Origin: Aquanectria penicillioides | Taxonomy: Eukaryota; Ascomycota; Sordariomycetes; Hypocreales; Nectriaceae | Direction: 5' to 3' | DNA length: 64,000 nucleotides | Assembly: GCA_003415625.1 (NCBI GenBank) | Contig: PYIU01000009.1 | Span: forward strand, 3,038,001 to 3,102,000 | In this document: in pieces, positions 44,892-56,880 of the stretch | Layout of the letters: each line of letters begins with the position of its first letter | Position numbering within the stretch: position 1 is the first letter of the stretch | Position numbers and translations under genes: made by a program | The notes under the pieces: generated by a model | The model's database searches: none | The model's input: only the letters and a program-made list of their open reading frames with translations | What the model was told of the DNA's origin: nothing

Positions 44892-45731
44892 GATGCAACT
44901 GCTCGACGGGAGTTTGATGGGGATTGGGGAAGATGGGGTGGATACTGCAGAAATTCTCTCATAATTAGACACAAGTAGTTTTTCAAGAACCGCAAGCCTC
45001 GTTAAAAATGGGGACTAGTCTAGAACGATCGCCACTACGCTATCATTAAATCCCCAAATGGCCTAGACGGAGCTGATTCAGTGCCACACACCCAAAGATA
45101 TGGCGGGGCGTGTCAGTGGACAAGTTCGTGGGGGTCAGATATGATGTTCTCCAGTACGAGCAGTGAGATGGCTGAGAGTTCATTCATGTCAGATCTTCAA
45201 TGTGGTCCATCATGAAACGAGAACGCCGATACACCGTGGAAGGAGAAAATGAATGTCATTATATCGTTGTAGTTAATATTGACTGGTAAGACAATGCCTG
45301 TTGGGGGTCACAACGATACCATGGGAACAGCTGAAATAGCTGTGGAAGCAAAGAAGAAAAAAAATGCATCGAGACAGGCAAATTAAAACCGTCAAAATAT
45401 TCATTGGGACCTGTCTCGTATTCAAGCTCTTCACGTGCACGCGGGCGGGACTCTGATTTGATTCCGCCGCGTCAATTATTCAATTCTTACTTGGCTCATG
45501 ACTCTTCTGCCGCTAGCGGGCGGCATCCCGGCGGCATCCCGACCAAGGCAATGCGGCGGGACGTCGAGGAAGGCAATGGTGCCATTTGCACATTTGCCTG
45601 GCTAATGGCACATAAACACCATCCGCATGACTTAAAACTCCGCCTGTATATCATTGCGACAAGGGAGTTGGGTCGTGGAACCACTGTCTGTCTGTTTGTC
45701 TATTGCTTGAACAAGATTCTGAGCTGCCATC
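44892..45731. promoter_or_regulatory. Shared divergent promoter region of bisphosphatase and kinase
   Basis: 840 bases between divergent starts. A short GC-rich block (45515-45560) has CGGCATCCCGG repeats, the direct pair CGGCATCCC being present twice. No TATA box stands out. No coding sequence supported. Confidence 0.4.
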
Positions 45732-46499
45732 ATGTCACGAAACCAACCCGCCTCAGGCTCCACCAAGGATAATTTCAAGATTGGCGCAAAAGCTACTTAG
45801 TGAGTCTATACCTCTTCATAAGGTGATTTTTCACCGCCTACTAATACCATCTGTCCAGCCCAACTGGAGTAAAGTGATCAAAGCCGCAGAATCGCGGTCG
45901 GAATATCCGGCGTGCCTGGATCTGGAAAGACTACCATCGCGAGACAAGTGTGTGCATATATCAATGAAATATATGTCAAGAATCACCCCAGGCATGCAAA
46001 TATGGCAGTAGACCTCCCAATGGATGGCTTCCATTATTCCAGAGCGCATCTAGCTACAATGCCAGCCTCTTTAAACGCCATACACCGACGTGGAGCTGCC
46101 TTCACAGTTGATGCTGATGGCTTTCTGAAGCTCGTGCAAAGGCTCGTCGCAGAGCCAGTTCACAGAGTACTGGCACCGTCATTTGATCACGCAACAAAGG
46201 AACCAGTCGAGGCTGCGATTGAAATCCCCGTTGAGGCCAGAATCGTACTGATTGAGGGAAACTACTGTACTCTGGATAGAGATCCTTGGCGCAGGAGTGC
46301 TGACTTGATGACTGAGTTGTGGTACGTGAACACGCTTTCTGAGGTTATGCACAAGCGGCTCGCAACTAGACACTTGAAAAGCGGCATCGTTGCCGATGAG
46401 AAGGAAGCTAGGGATCGAGCAACCGGAACGGACGAGTTGAATGCGAAGGATGTTCGTGAGAATAGGCTTCCTTGTGATGAGACATTAGTACTAGCTTAA
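45732..46499 (+). CDS. P-loop kinase of the phosphoribulokinase/uridine kinase family
   Basis: 230 residues, exons 45732-45799 and 45875-46499. The intron has a perfect GTGAGT donor and a TACTAAT branch. The acceptor is chosen at 45873-45874 for frame; an alternative a few bases on gives the same frame. The Walker A motif is GVPGSGKTT, followed by the substrate-loop like DLPMDGFHYSR (uridine-kinase family M-D-G-F) and IVLIEGNYC (Walker B-type strand plus EGNY, diagnostic of the fungal Yfh7/FrcK-type group). The C-terminal RLATRHLKSGIVADEKEA and RATGTDELNA are the lid region. The substrate is unknown; members act on sugars, nucleosides or pantothenate. Divergent from the bisphosphatase. Confidence 0.78.
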
Positions 46500-46804
46500 G
46501 CTTAAGACAATCAAGATGTTTAGAAAGTGTTGTTGAAATGATAAAATGAGCCGTGGAGAAAATTAGTCCAAGTGGACAATGTGTCATAAATAGATGTGGC
46601 TCCTGACTTCCCTGACTTCCTTTTCGACTATAGCTCTTCCTAGGAAACACAATAGGTTGCCCTGTAGTAACGTTGACTGAAAAATACTACGGGTTAGTAG
46701 ATTTCTAGGCTTACTTCAACACCAAGCTTGAGTGGAAAGACCACGATAAGAGAAGTGGGCAAATTAAACATATCTATTATAATTCTTTTTTCCGAGACTA
46801 ATCA
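46500..46804. other. Convergent 3' intergenic region
   Basis: Short AT-rich interval between the kinase and the SDR. No supported feature. Confidence 0.5.
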
Positions 46805-47842
46805 TTACCAAGCGCAGTGACCCCCGTCAACACGAAGGTCAGAACCAGTCATGTAGCTGCTGGCATCGCCGAGCAAAAACATAATAGGCCCTCGGAACTC
46901 ATCTACAGTACTCAGGCGAAATAACATGCTCTCTCCAGTCCACTGACTCTCCATTCCTGGCTTCGTAAGCGCCTCTGCAGTAGCTGGAGTTCGGATGTAA
47001 CCTGGAGAGAGTGTGTTGACCCTGATCAAAGGCATGCCCTTGCGAGATCCCCATTCTGCAGCTAGATTGCGGGCAAGTTGCAGCACACCCGATTTTGAGG
47101 TGTTGTAAGCGGCGGTGTCCACACCATTTACAAGAATTGGGTTAGAATATCCTTACAGCTTTTTGGTAGAAGAACGTATGGAACTTATTAAACTGACTTT
47201 ATTGACGTTGGTTCCGCTCATGCTGGCAACAAGCACCATGCTGCCACTGACATTTGCCCTTTTCATCTCTAATGCGACGGCCTGGGCAACTGCAAAAGTG
47301 CCCACAACATTGATTTCCATAAGCCTCCTGAAGCGATCGACTGAGAACTCATGCGCAGGGTCATTGTCAGATACACCGGCGCAGGCAACCAGCCCTCGAA
47401 TGGGGTAACGCAAGGCGGGAACAAAGCTGGCGAATGTGGGTTGAATTGTTTCCTGCTTGGTGACATCTAATCGAAAATATTTTAGCTGCTTGCTATGTTT
47501 CCTAGCAACCTCCTCCAGATGACCTTAGTAAGTTAGCGATTGATCACCCCGTAGATGCCTGTAAGCTTACGCCATGGCTCTGCGGGCGGAGCTTGTGCGA
47601 TATCCAAGCAGACAACGTCACCACCAGACTCAAGAATCGCCTCGGCAGACTCAATACCAAGGTAACCTGCACCACCAGTAACTATTCAAGACATGTTAAA
47701 GATGTGGGCCGGATGAAACTAATAATTAATATTTACCGATGATAGTGCGTTCGTCGACACGGAATAGATCCGAGATGCTAACGCTCCGTCCGCCCTGTCG
47801 CTCTTTGGCCTCTCGAAAGCTGGGATCGTTAATGTTGCTCAT
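46805..47842 (-). CDS. Short-chain dehydrogenase/reductase with abnormal last splice site
   Basis: Classical SDR, 287 residues in the expected model. Exons: 47842-47737, 47681-47571, 47523-47198, 47125-46805. The TGGAGYLG nucleotide motif, CLDI acidic position, RLDVT, AGV, INVVGTF, VASMSG (Ser) and YNTSK (Tyr-x3-Lys) are present, ending with DLRVDGGHCAW. The last intron (47126-47197) ends AT instead of AG on the minus strand, so either the acceptor is broken, or a cryptic site is used: donor GTTTAA with acceptor CTGTAAG gives 297 residues in frame. The substrate is unknown; the layout resembles fungal sorbose-reductase/arabinitol-dehydrogenase-like SDRs. Divergent from another SDR at 48426. 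Confidence 0.72.
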
Positions 47843-48425
47843 TTTGAAATTTCTTGAAGTGCTGGGATTAATAGGTAAAACGAGGTGCAAAAACGGGGAA
47901 TCACGGTCAGAAGTAGTAGGGAAACCTGGATAAGACGTGGCCCATTCTTATGTCGCCCGCCGCACTGGAGCCGAACCGCTGGAACGAATCGAGAGGCATT
48001 CTAACGTTACAGCATCCGCAATGCGTCTTGTGGGTGCACCAGAGCGCGTGATGTCGATCGGGCCGTATCCAGGCCGCGGGAATTCCGCTTCCATCCGCAA
48101 CCGCTTGCCCCACTGCCGATGTTGCTCTCACCATCGGATTGCCGCCCGCCTGCCGCCGCCAGTGGGACGCGTGATACGGATAACGGATGCAAGATGTGGA
48201 AAGTCTACGATTTCGGGGTTCAAGTTTCAATCGCTGTTTAATTTGACATGGACGGTGGGCATAAGAAGTCTGCGAAGAATGCACTTTGAAAAAGAGGGTT
48301 CCCTCGTATCCCGGAGTTTACTGTACGGTATAAGCATAACTACAAGGTAGACTCATACACAAATACATTTACCCCTGTATTTGAAAACCAACGACTCGTT
48401 TCCACTTTACTTATAATTATCTACA
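47843..48425. promoter_or_regulatory. Shared divergent promoter region of the two SDR genes
   Basis: 583 bases. Contains CCG/GGC-rich stretches (47950-48180) that could bind Zn2Cys6 factors, and an AT-rich right end before the 48426 start. No coding sequence supported. Confidence 0.4.
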
Positions 48426-49157
48426 ATGGCCGCTTCTGCCACCCGTTCCCTGCAGGGGAAACTTGCCGTTGTCGCCGGCGCATTCCGGGGTAAGATTAGG
48501 TCTTGGTATCGAGGATATTAGCGTGACTAACATCTCTCTCCAGGAATTGGATCTGCTATCACCAAAAATCTTGCGGCCAAGGGCGCCAACATCTTGGTTA
48601 ACAACGCCGGAGTTGGAGGCGACTATCCTCTCGGAGAGGTCCCGATTGCCGAATTTCACCGTATCTACGCCGTCAACGTCCTTGCTCCCATAATGGTTAC
48701 TCAAGCCATTCTTCCCCATCTTCCACACGACAGATCGGGACGCATTGTCAACATCTCATCTGTAGCCTCGACCATGGGTTTCAAGACTCACACGCTTTAT
48801 GGAGGTACCAAGGCGGCCCTGGAGGCTATGACCAGGACTTGGGCTAGGGAATTGGCTGAGAGAGCTACAGTCAATCCCGTGAACCCTGGACTTGTCGAAG
48901 GAGACACGTATTTTGCTGCCGGCGAGCACTTCTGGAAGCAACTGGAGCCCTTCCAACTTGCTGCTCCTCTCAGCGCTATTAGAGTGGATTCAGACCGCCC
49001 GGAACTTGTGAAGCTAGCAAAGGACAAGATGGCTGGACGCCGACCTGCCTACTGGACCGAGATTGCTGCCATCGTTGGTATGCTCTGCGGCGAAGAGTCG
49101 GCATGGTGCACTGGAAGTGTTGTCTGTGCCAATGGTGGTATGAGATTTTCGACGTAG
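48426..49157 (+). CDS. Short-chain dehydrogenase with internal deletion
   Basis: 225 residues, exons 48426-48489 and 48544-49157 (donor GTAAGA, acceptor CAG; frame intact). The N-terminus GKLAVVAGAFRGIGSAI resembles the SDR TGxxxGxG motif, with Thr and Ser replaced (AGAFRGIG). After LAAKGANI the sequence jumps straight to LVNNAG, so about 45-60 residues (strands B to D of the fold, including the cofactor-specificity loop) that normally separate them are missing. The later VNISSVAS (Ser), YGGTKAALE (Tyr, Lys) and CANGG end are normal. A loss-of-function allele or a deletion caused by recombination within the GANI/DILV-like similarity is likely. No frameshift. Confidence 0.7.
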
Positions 49158-49804
49158 TGAACAACTAGGAGCGTTCCGGTGGGGGTTTAACTTGAGAATA
49201 TGGTCCATTGATCATTCGACGAAGGGCTTGTTCCCTTTGAGATGTCGTCACGACCAAGAAAACAGACCAAGCCATGGATCTGCAATTGCCATTGTGGGAC
49301 CTAGTGGGCGGTTTACTGCTATTAAGTCTCGATTTGAGCCGGATCGTCAAGCAAGGACAGTAAAGATATTATAGCAGGAGAATACAATGAATTGATATTT
49401 GTACCAAGATACACGGTAAAGAATTCATAATTACGAAGCATAACCACAGGCTTCTTCCCGAGCCAAGTCGCATATTGTTGACCATGCTAGGATAAGTGTG
49501 GATGTTGGATTGAATTTCAACAGATTACGACAAAAGGTTGCAGATCCCCTAATGTCACCAATTTCAGCCTCATGGCTTTGTAATTGAAGTCTTTAAATTT
49601 GAAAGCAAGTCTAGAAACAGTGATGCACCATATTCCTACAATTCTTAGCCTTAATTCCCAACGCCTTGGATCAGAAGTCCAACTCGTTCTATATTCCGTT
49701 CGTTGCTATCTTATCATGATTCTCATTTATACACATCCTCCGCAGACGTATTCATCCATAGACCGCGTGGTCATGTATGACGTAGTCGTTATCTCAATAT
49801 AGTC
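49158..49804. other. Convergent 3' intergenic region
   Basis: AT-rich; no gene supported. Confidence 0.5.
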
Positions 49805-52780
49805 TTATGACATGTTAATAAGCTTGCCCAACTCGTCAAGCAGTCGTTCGTCGTTGCTACTGCAATTGGAGTTTGTTGCATCTCTGAATGCGTCCAAAAC
49901 CGAGGGGTCGATTTGACCCTGTGACTTTTGCTCATATGCTTGATTAACGCCCCACTGCGATGGGTCTAATTCTGCCGAATCGTGGTTTGTATAGTTGTTT
50001 CCAATTTGGAAATTTAGAGTCTGTGATTGAAACAATGCGAGAGATGTCTCTGCATTGAAACCAAAAACGTCATTCGCTCCCGCATCGGAAGTAAAGATTC
50101 CATCGGTAGGTTCGAGGCCACCAAAGCTGATAGATGAGATGATATCGGGATAGTTAGAAATAGCTGAAAAAGTGGCATCAAACCCAGCCATGTCACCCTC
50201 GGCACATGACGATTGTTCTTCCAATGCTTCCTTGTCAACGATCCCTGGTGGGGAGTTTCTGCTATGATCCTTGGATCGAGGAGTGCCGGCGTCTGAATTC
50301 TCTTCTAGAGCAAGTGAAAATTGTTGCACGGTGCTAGCCGAATCATGGGCTGGGATTCCAGTTTCTGAGTTTTCGAAATTTAGTCGTAGAAACTCTGGTG
50401 ACATAGTTATGCGGCCGTGTAGCGTGTGGCGTAGTCCGGGCGGAAAATCGCTCTCATCAGGCAATTTTCCATTGCTAATGCTCAGGTCCATGGTCAAGGC
50501 CAACCGCAAATAGCAGCTGGGCTGTGATTGCAGGATTTCGATCCAACTCGCCACTGAAAGACTAGAGTTACCCTGGTCGATATGCTTCGAGGGTAAACAT
50601 AGTTGGGCCACATTGACGATGTGGCGTATTGTTTGCGCAACCCAGTCCGCGATAAAGTATTTTGGCCGATATGTTTTCATGGCCTCGATGAGAATGTTGA
50701 GTCGTTCTTGTTGATAGCCGGGGAATAGTGATGTGCTGGTGGATTTGGAAGCATCGCTAAGTTTGGTTTGGTGTAGCTCAACGTCGAGAATCTGAAGCGC
50801 AAGAGGGAAAGCTGTACATCCGACACTATGGAAGGTTAGTTGCTGGATAGAAAGTTGTCCATCTAAATCCACTTACGCGCTCATAGGTAACCAACGGATG
50901 AGACCCAAACGGGTTAGTTCCGCTAAGCACTCCGTTACTTGCGAGGTAGCATTCTGAAGTTCGTAGCTTTTCTGAATCATGTCTGTAAGATTCGTATTGG
51001 AGTTCGAAGAGGATGAAACCTGGCCAGGGTGTAGCATCTCGTAGTGGCAGAGGGTGAGTCGAGCGGAGCTGAAAAAGCCAGTGAGCCATTTTGCCATTAA
51101 AAAATAACGATTCGCGGAACTTACTGGTAATACATCTCCGCCAGATTTGTGAATAATACTACGGAGCTTCCTGCAGATTCTTCTCCTGTACGCTCGATCG
51201 CCTTTCGGCCGATAGCGGATTTCATCTCCAAAAAAGCATTGAACCATCTCTGGAGCTGGATTCTGCAGAGGCCGGCTTGGTTACTCTCTGCAAGCTTCCT
51301 TGAAACGCCCGAGTCAAGGTTTTCATGTACCAGAGATGATAAAGTCAAGACATCGGTGAGAACAACGCAGAGTTCCACGAGTTTGATCAAAACCTGAGCC
51401 AGTAGAGCCTTTGTTGTCGGGTCGTAGACGTTTGAATGCTCAAACTCGTCAGAAAAGTCATCGATATTCAGCATAGGGCTGCCGTCGAAGTTGAAGTTGG
51501 ATTTGGTGATTTTAATATTTTGGCGAGAGGTAAGCGGGACGACACGATCGCAAATGATGCAGCACCACCAAAGCCTCTTCAGGACATTGCGTCGTTTGGC
51601 TTCTTGTGGCGTCTGAGGGTGGTTTGGCGTCATTAGATAGTAACGATGAGCGCGAGCGTCCCGTGCGTGGTGGATGGCAATGCCCGCCCATAGTGAACCA
51701 AGTTGCTTGTACCCACCGTATGGAAGAGGAATCAAATGCGAATGGGAGAGAAGGACAGCAGCTTGTGCAATAGCTATCGATGAACGCTCGTATCCGAAGT
51801 CGTATAGAAGCTTGGGAAAATTAGTGGTTATTCACGCATTTGCGGACCGGTTCCTACCTTTGCTCGCCGGTAAAAGGAATATTTCGCATCTTGGGTCGTT
51901 TTAAACCCCAGAGAATTGATAGTCTCGAGTGATAGAAACTACAGCAAAACGCTTAGCACACGTTCTCACGCAAGCTTGGTCATCTCATGTGAGGCCTTAC
52001 AGTACATGATGTAAACAACATTCCTTGGAGGACAATGATGGAGATTTTATCATCATTGCTGGTGTTTGGGGAATTCGTGGAATTATACAGGGCCCAGAAG
52101 TCGGCTTCGTTAAGAATCGGGAGAATGGGGTGGATGAACGAAAAGTATTTCTCGATAAACTCGTCGAGCACTGTTCGCTGTGGCACAATAAAGCAGCCCT
52201 GGTTATAGAGGAATTCTAGGTCTTGTGGCAGAATCGTCTTGACTTTGGGTGCTTGAAGGAACGCATAGGCAGGCTCGGTTGGATCATATAGAAGGCCGCG
52301 ATTCTCTATCGTGGGGTCAGCACGTCTGAGCCTGAGCTAAATGCCACAAGTTGAGAAAAGTTTCTACCTGGACAAAGAGATTGCTCTTTACAAGGTCGAC
52401 TCTGGCCGTTGGTTTCTGAAAAGCGCTGCTCGATCAGGTTCATCCCCGAAGCATCCGAGCTTCTCGGCGAGCGGGCCTTTGCCGAGGGCTGAGGGCACTC
52501 GGTCGACGATACTTCGGAGTGAGAGTCGGGGGTATTGGAGCCTGGGTAACGGCTCCGCGGATGCTTAAGGCTGCGCGGCAGTTAGCAAAATGAAGCAATC
52601 CAAAGGCGCCGCTGGCTGGACTTGCGGCATCCGGGCTCCCTTCGTAAAGTCGCAATCCTTCTCATCGAGCTTGCAGTTCATGCACGGCTGAAACGGCCCC
52701 GTCACGATGCATCGCACCTTGCGAGCCCGGCAGGGCATACAGGCTCGAAACGCCCGCTTCTTGGGCTTTGTTGACTCCAT
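49805..52780 (-). CDS. Zn2Cys6 transcription factor, CTF1-beta-like
   Basis: 876 residues, seven exons: 52780-52622, 52552-52392, 52331-52001, 51938-51858, 51810-51125, 51068-50877, 50825-49805; total length divisible by three. The exon 1/2 junction is tentative (donor GTCCAG, acceptor GAG). The zinc cluster ACMPCRARKVRC-x8-CMNCKLDEKDC is near residues 13-41. The Fungal_trans domain follows (FIEKYFSFIHPILPILN, then QLGSLWAGIAIHHARDARAH and RLWWCCIICDRVVPLTSRQN), as in the cutinase regulator CTF1-beta/FarA-related group. A long acidic, Ser-rich C-terminal activation-like tail follows. It lies directly upstream of the ALDH/ADH/CYP53 set on the same strand as ALDH, so it may be its regulator; this is inference. 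Confidence 0.8.
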
Positions 52781-53699
52781 TGTGTCTAGAGATTATCTCA
52801 ACTCGTCGAAGCGCTTCAAGGTCAAGCCGGCACACGTGATAGGAACCGTCATGATGCGAGGGAATTTCGGCAACGCGTTGTGTCCAGAGTGGAGCAGTTC
52901 AGGGCAGCTGGTTTTATGACATACCCAGAGGCAAAAGAACGACGGGTACAGGGTGTCGGAAGACAGCGAGCGAGGCCGCATGATGGCCAATCATCTCGCA
53001 GCCGGTTTCATTTGCCGTGATTTCACCCCCGCGATCCGCGATGCCTCTAACCAGATGTGGTGGACATTGCTGCCCCCTTCTTCGGAGGACGCGGGGTAAT
53101 GACCAGCCATCACAGGACACTGGCTTGGCTACGACTGAATTGGGCATGGAGGGACCCCGTATTTGAAGGCATTGACAATCGTGAGTGGCTGAGTGGACTT
53201 GGAGAACTCATGTCACTGTGTCTGGGGTACGGGGTCTGGACCGCAATAGGCGTGGTTGCCAACAGCGTCCAGTTTATTCGCCCCAGGCGTCCAGTCGTCG
53301 CTCAGCTCCGAGTCCAGGATCAAAGGAGGATGGTCTGTGTCTAATGGCCGGAAGGCTGCTTAGGAAATGCAGGCTAAACCGGTCAAAGCGTGGGTGCGAG
53401 GCTCAGCAAACATCCGGCCTATGCTTATTTTTCCTGCATATGTTGCCCGTAACAAACCGGAGCAACGGTATCCATCTAATTGACTGTTTATCATAGGTTT
53501 CAGGCAACCTATAAAGCCGATCGGGCATCGTCCATGTCGCGCGGTTCTTGGTCCTGGAGGAGTCGCATTACACTCGACCCTTTTGACTCTGTTTTGGACC
53601 GGGACTTTCAGACCCATAGAAAAATGACGTTATCAGGAGAGAATTATATTGACAAGATCCGTAGATCGTTTCTGTTGCTCTGTTCGCTGCTAACTAATC
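52781..53699. other. Intergenic region
   Basis: Upstream of the CTF1-like regulator (minus) and 3' flank of the aldehyde dehydrogenase. No gene supported. Contains a palindrome-rich stretch and several CCG/CGG words that could be autoregulatory. Confidence 0.4.
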
Positions 53700-55234
53700 C
53701 TAGAGATCGTAAGTGATGTTCTTCGTCCTCACCCATTCCTCCATGCCGGCATTAAACCTTCCAAACCCACTCGACTTGGCACCTCCGTGCGGGAGAACAG
53801 CTTCATCGTGAACGCTCATTCGGTTAATGTGCACAGCGCCAGTCTCTATCTTCTTTGCCAACCGCAATGCCCTCCTGAGATCCTTGGAGAAAATGGCAGA
53901 GCTGAGGCCATATTCAGTATCGTTGGCGATTCGAAGCGCCTCCTCCTCAGTCTCGAACTCAATAACTGACACGGTCGGCCCAAACGACTCGGTCTTGTAA
54001 ATGTCCATCTCCGGCTTGACATTGCTAATAATGATGGGTCGCAAACGGGTTGCAGTCTTCTCTGGGGCATCGACGTTGCCGCATACGAGAGAGGCGCCTT
54101 TGCTGATGGCGTCTCGGATAAGATCCTTGTTCTTCACAACAGCGCGGTCGGCAATCAGCATAGGGGCATCGCCTTGTGATGAGAATATGTTTTCGACCCA
54201 TTCCTTGAGCTTTTCTTCCAGACTTGCCCGAGCTGATTTGTGCACGATGATGCGCTCGGTGCTCATGCAGATCTGGCCCGAGTACATGAATGCACCCAAG
54301 ACGCACTGCTTGGCAGCGACATCCAAATCCGCATCCTCACAGACAATGGCCGGGGCCTTGCCGCCAAGTTCAAGGAGAATTGGCTTCAAGTTTGCACCGG
54401 CCATTTGCGCAATAATTCGGCCGACATTCGAGCTGCCGGTGAAGTTAATCTTCTTAATAATAGGGTTCTCGACCAAAGCCTTTGTGACCTCGGGAGCGTT
54501 GCTTGGGCTGCAAGTAATGTAGTTGAGAACGCCGTTTGGGAGACCGGCTTCCTGGAGCACTGAAGAAACAGCCCATAGTGTACGAGGACTGAGCTCTGAG
54601 CCTTTAAACACCACTGCGTTTCCAGCAGCAATTGCCCAAACAACAGCTCGGAAACCGAGAGCATAGGGTGCGTTCCTAGCCTCCCGTTAGTATTCTCGCG
54701 CCTCTCTTGAACAGTCGGTCGTGTAGGTGGATTTGATCATGCAACTTACCATGGCGCGAGAGCTAGAATCACTCCATACGGCTCCTTCACAACCAAAGCT
54801 CCAACTGACGGATCCTGTAGACTTGGGATCTTGCCCTCGATAGCAGTGATTCTGCTTGCACAGTCCAAAAGGCATTCTGAGGCAAGGAATATGTTGAAGT
54901 CTGCCCACCCTTCATCACTGCCAGTTTCCTTCATCATATTTTCCTTCAACTCGCTTGATCGTTTCTGTAGAATATCGACGGCCTTGAGAAATACGCTTCG
55001 ACGTTGCGAGGGAGTAGTCTGGCTCCATGTTTCGAAGGCCTTGGCTCCAGCATCAACCGCGGAGTTTGCGTGCGACACATTTGCATTGGACGCCTTGTGA
55101 ACCGCAGACCCAGTAGTAGGGCTTATGACGTCGTAGACATCGTCCGAGAAAACGTCGCTGCCATCTATGACAAGAGGAACAACATCACCGCCTCCGAATT
55201 GTCCGCCATTTCCGACTTCAGTTGGACCTGGCAT
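53700..55234 (-). CDS. Aldehyde dehydrogenase, benzaldehyde/salicylaldehyde type
   Basis: NAD(P)-dependent aldehyde dehydrogenase of 486 residues that oxidises aromatic or aliphatic aldehydes to acids. Exons are 55234-54750 and 54675-53700; the intron has a GTAAGT donor and TAG acceptor and splits a Trp codon in PWNAPY (catalytic Asn). Domain marks: KGSELSP, FTGSSNVG (cofactor), LELGGKAP (Glu) and GQICMSTERI with the catalytic Cys, then ESFGPTVSV. No targeting peptide, so cytosolic. Length and signature are close to the bacterial/fungal salicylaldehyde and vanillin dehydrogenases. Divergent from the alcohol dehydrogenase at 56881, which would supply its aldehyde. Confidence 0.88.
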
Positions 55235-56880
55235 ATTTTATCAGTCTGCTATCAGTTTCTTTGTGTCGTAGCTATAGCGGTCTTAGTGGTTCTTGGTTCC
55301 TACAAGAGGAAGTGAATACAGCAACAAGGTTCGTCGGGAGCTTGGAACTCTCCTTTCCTTTTTGGAAGCAAGAGGTTCGCTTAGCCGATAGCTTTTATAC
55401 ATTGGCCAACGTGGGCCATCCTCTGAACCCCACAGAATTTAGCGAGCGAAGAACTCCCGCTCAGGGCGCAAGTAGTTTGTCGATGACCTCTGTGATTGTG
55501 TCATGCTACACTAGTGCCCAGGTTCTAGCCAACACTACTATACCCTCTACGTTTTAGGGTGAAGATATTACCCCGCATTTGGAAAAGGGGGCGGAGAATC
55601 TGGGGTACGGAAGCAAAGAACGGCATCCATCACAGCTTGCGCCCTCATAGCGAGATGCCTCGTGGCCAATACTCAGCCGCTATCCTTTCCTGGAATGGCC
55701 AACTACACATGTCAAGCCGGTTTCATTTGGCTGGAGCTACTTCTATTGTGGACAAACCCCGCATCTTGGTTTCCAGATGTGGAAAAATTCTATCTCGGCG
55801 CCGAGGAGCGGCATTCAGATACCAGTGGCTTGGACCAAGCTCAACACACACGAGGCCTCAGCTGTGCAGTCAGAGCGTTGCGGGGAAGCTCAACGGGACA
55901 GAACAGGACCGGCGGCGATGCAGCGAGCTTTGCACTGGCGTATACCTAAATGTGTGCTTCATTGTACACATTGCCTTGCTGAACTGTAGCAACGTGATTT
56001 CACTTGTATTTGAAGCTCTGTGAGCTGGTTCATGAACGTCAAAGCTTGGGTTGGCTCAGCGGCAATTGTGACCATTGATAAGGTGTTGGCGCCCTTTTCG
56101 GATCGAAACCCCTACCATGCACACTGTCAGACCTCTAAAGAAAGCCAGATTAGCCGTTCGGTTGAAACGCCCGCCAAGCAGCATTAGGAGTGATGAGGTC
56201 ACTCTGGCTGAGACTTGGCAATGATGGCGCCGTTTCTGTGCTCGGAACAGCTTCGCTAAATCGGAGATTTAATTCCACATCAACTAAATGTATTATGCTC
56301 TGAGGAGGCTCAATGATACGGGAATGATTTCTTGGGCTACTGACATCATTCATCCCACTCTTGTCACCTGTGAATCACTTGCAGGTGAGAACCTTGCATC
56401 AGGATTATCCCATACACATGCGGATCACCATAAGCGAGTACAAGACAATTATGGCTGCCTTTCCCGTGGTTTATCCAGCCGATAGCTCTAGTGTTGGCCT
56501 AAGTCGAACTCCGAGGAATGTAACCATGACAAAACACCGTGCAACTCAGCCCAAGGTCATGTGTCCTTACATCTTTGGCGGGGTTATGGGCACAAAACAG
56601 CGTTCCGAGGAGCTTGATTTTGTAAACGGTTAGGAGGCCACTAGCCCTGGAGTCGGAATAGGCGAACGGCATCTTGGTTTGACAACGCACCCGATCTTTC
56701 TAAGTTTGAGGCTTGTTGTGGTTGGAATATGCCGATCGAAAGCTCTGATGACCTCTATGCTGTTGATGTAAATTATATAAGCCCATCTTTGGGCCCATGA
56801 CAGATAAATGTTACAAACATTGAATTTTAAGTCCATTTACCAACTTTCTTACACTTTTGATACCTTTGCGATTTTGAAAT
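55235..56880. promoter_or_regulatory. Shared divergent promoter region of ALDH and alcohol dehydrogenase
   Basis: 1.65 kb without a gene. CreA-type CCCCGC sites at 55571-55576 and 55757-55762. A near-palindrome CTCGGCGCCGAG at about 55795-55806 is directly joined to CCGAGGAGCG (55801-55810), a word also found upstream of CYP53. A TATATAA-like element precedes the 56881 start. Confidence 0.5.

Noticed and set aside
45703..46011. Alternative start frame of the kinase via a TTG codon (SRLAQKLLSES)
   Set aside because: It has no ATG and its frame does not join the P-loop exon; the ATG at 45732 with the GTGAGT donor gives an exact frame.
43881..46499. Calvin-cycle interpretation of the SBPase/kinase pair
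   Set aside because: No RuBisCO or canonical phosphoribulokinase is present, and SBPase-like enzymes are known from non-photosynthetic fungi.
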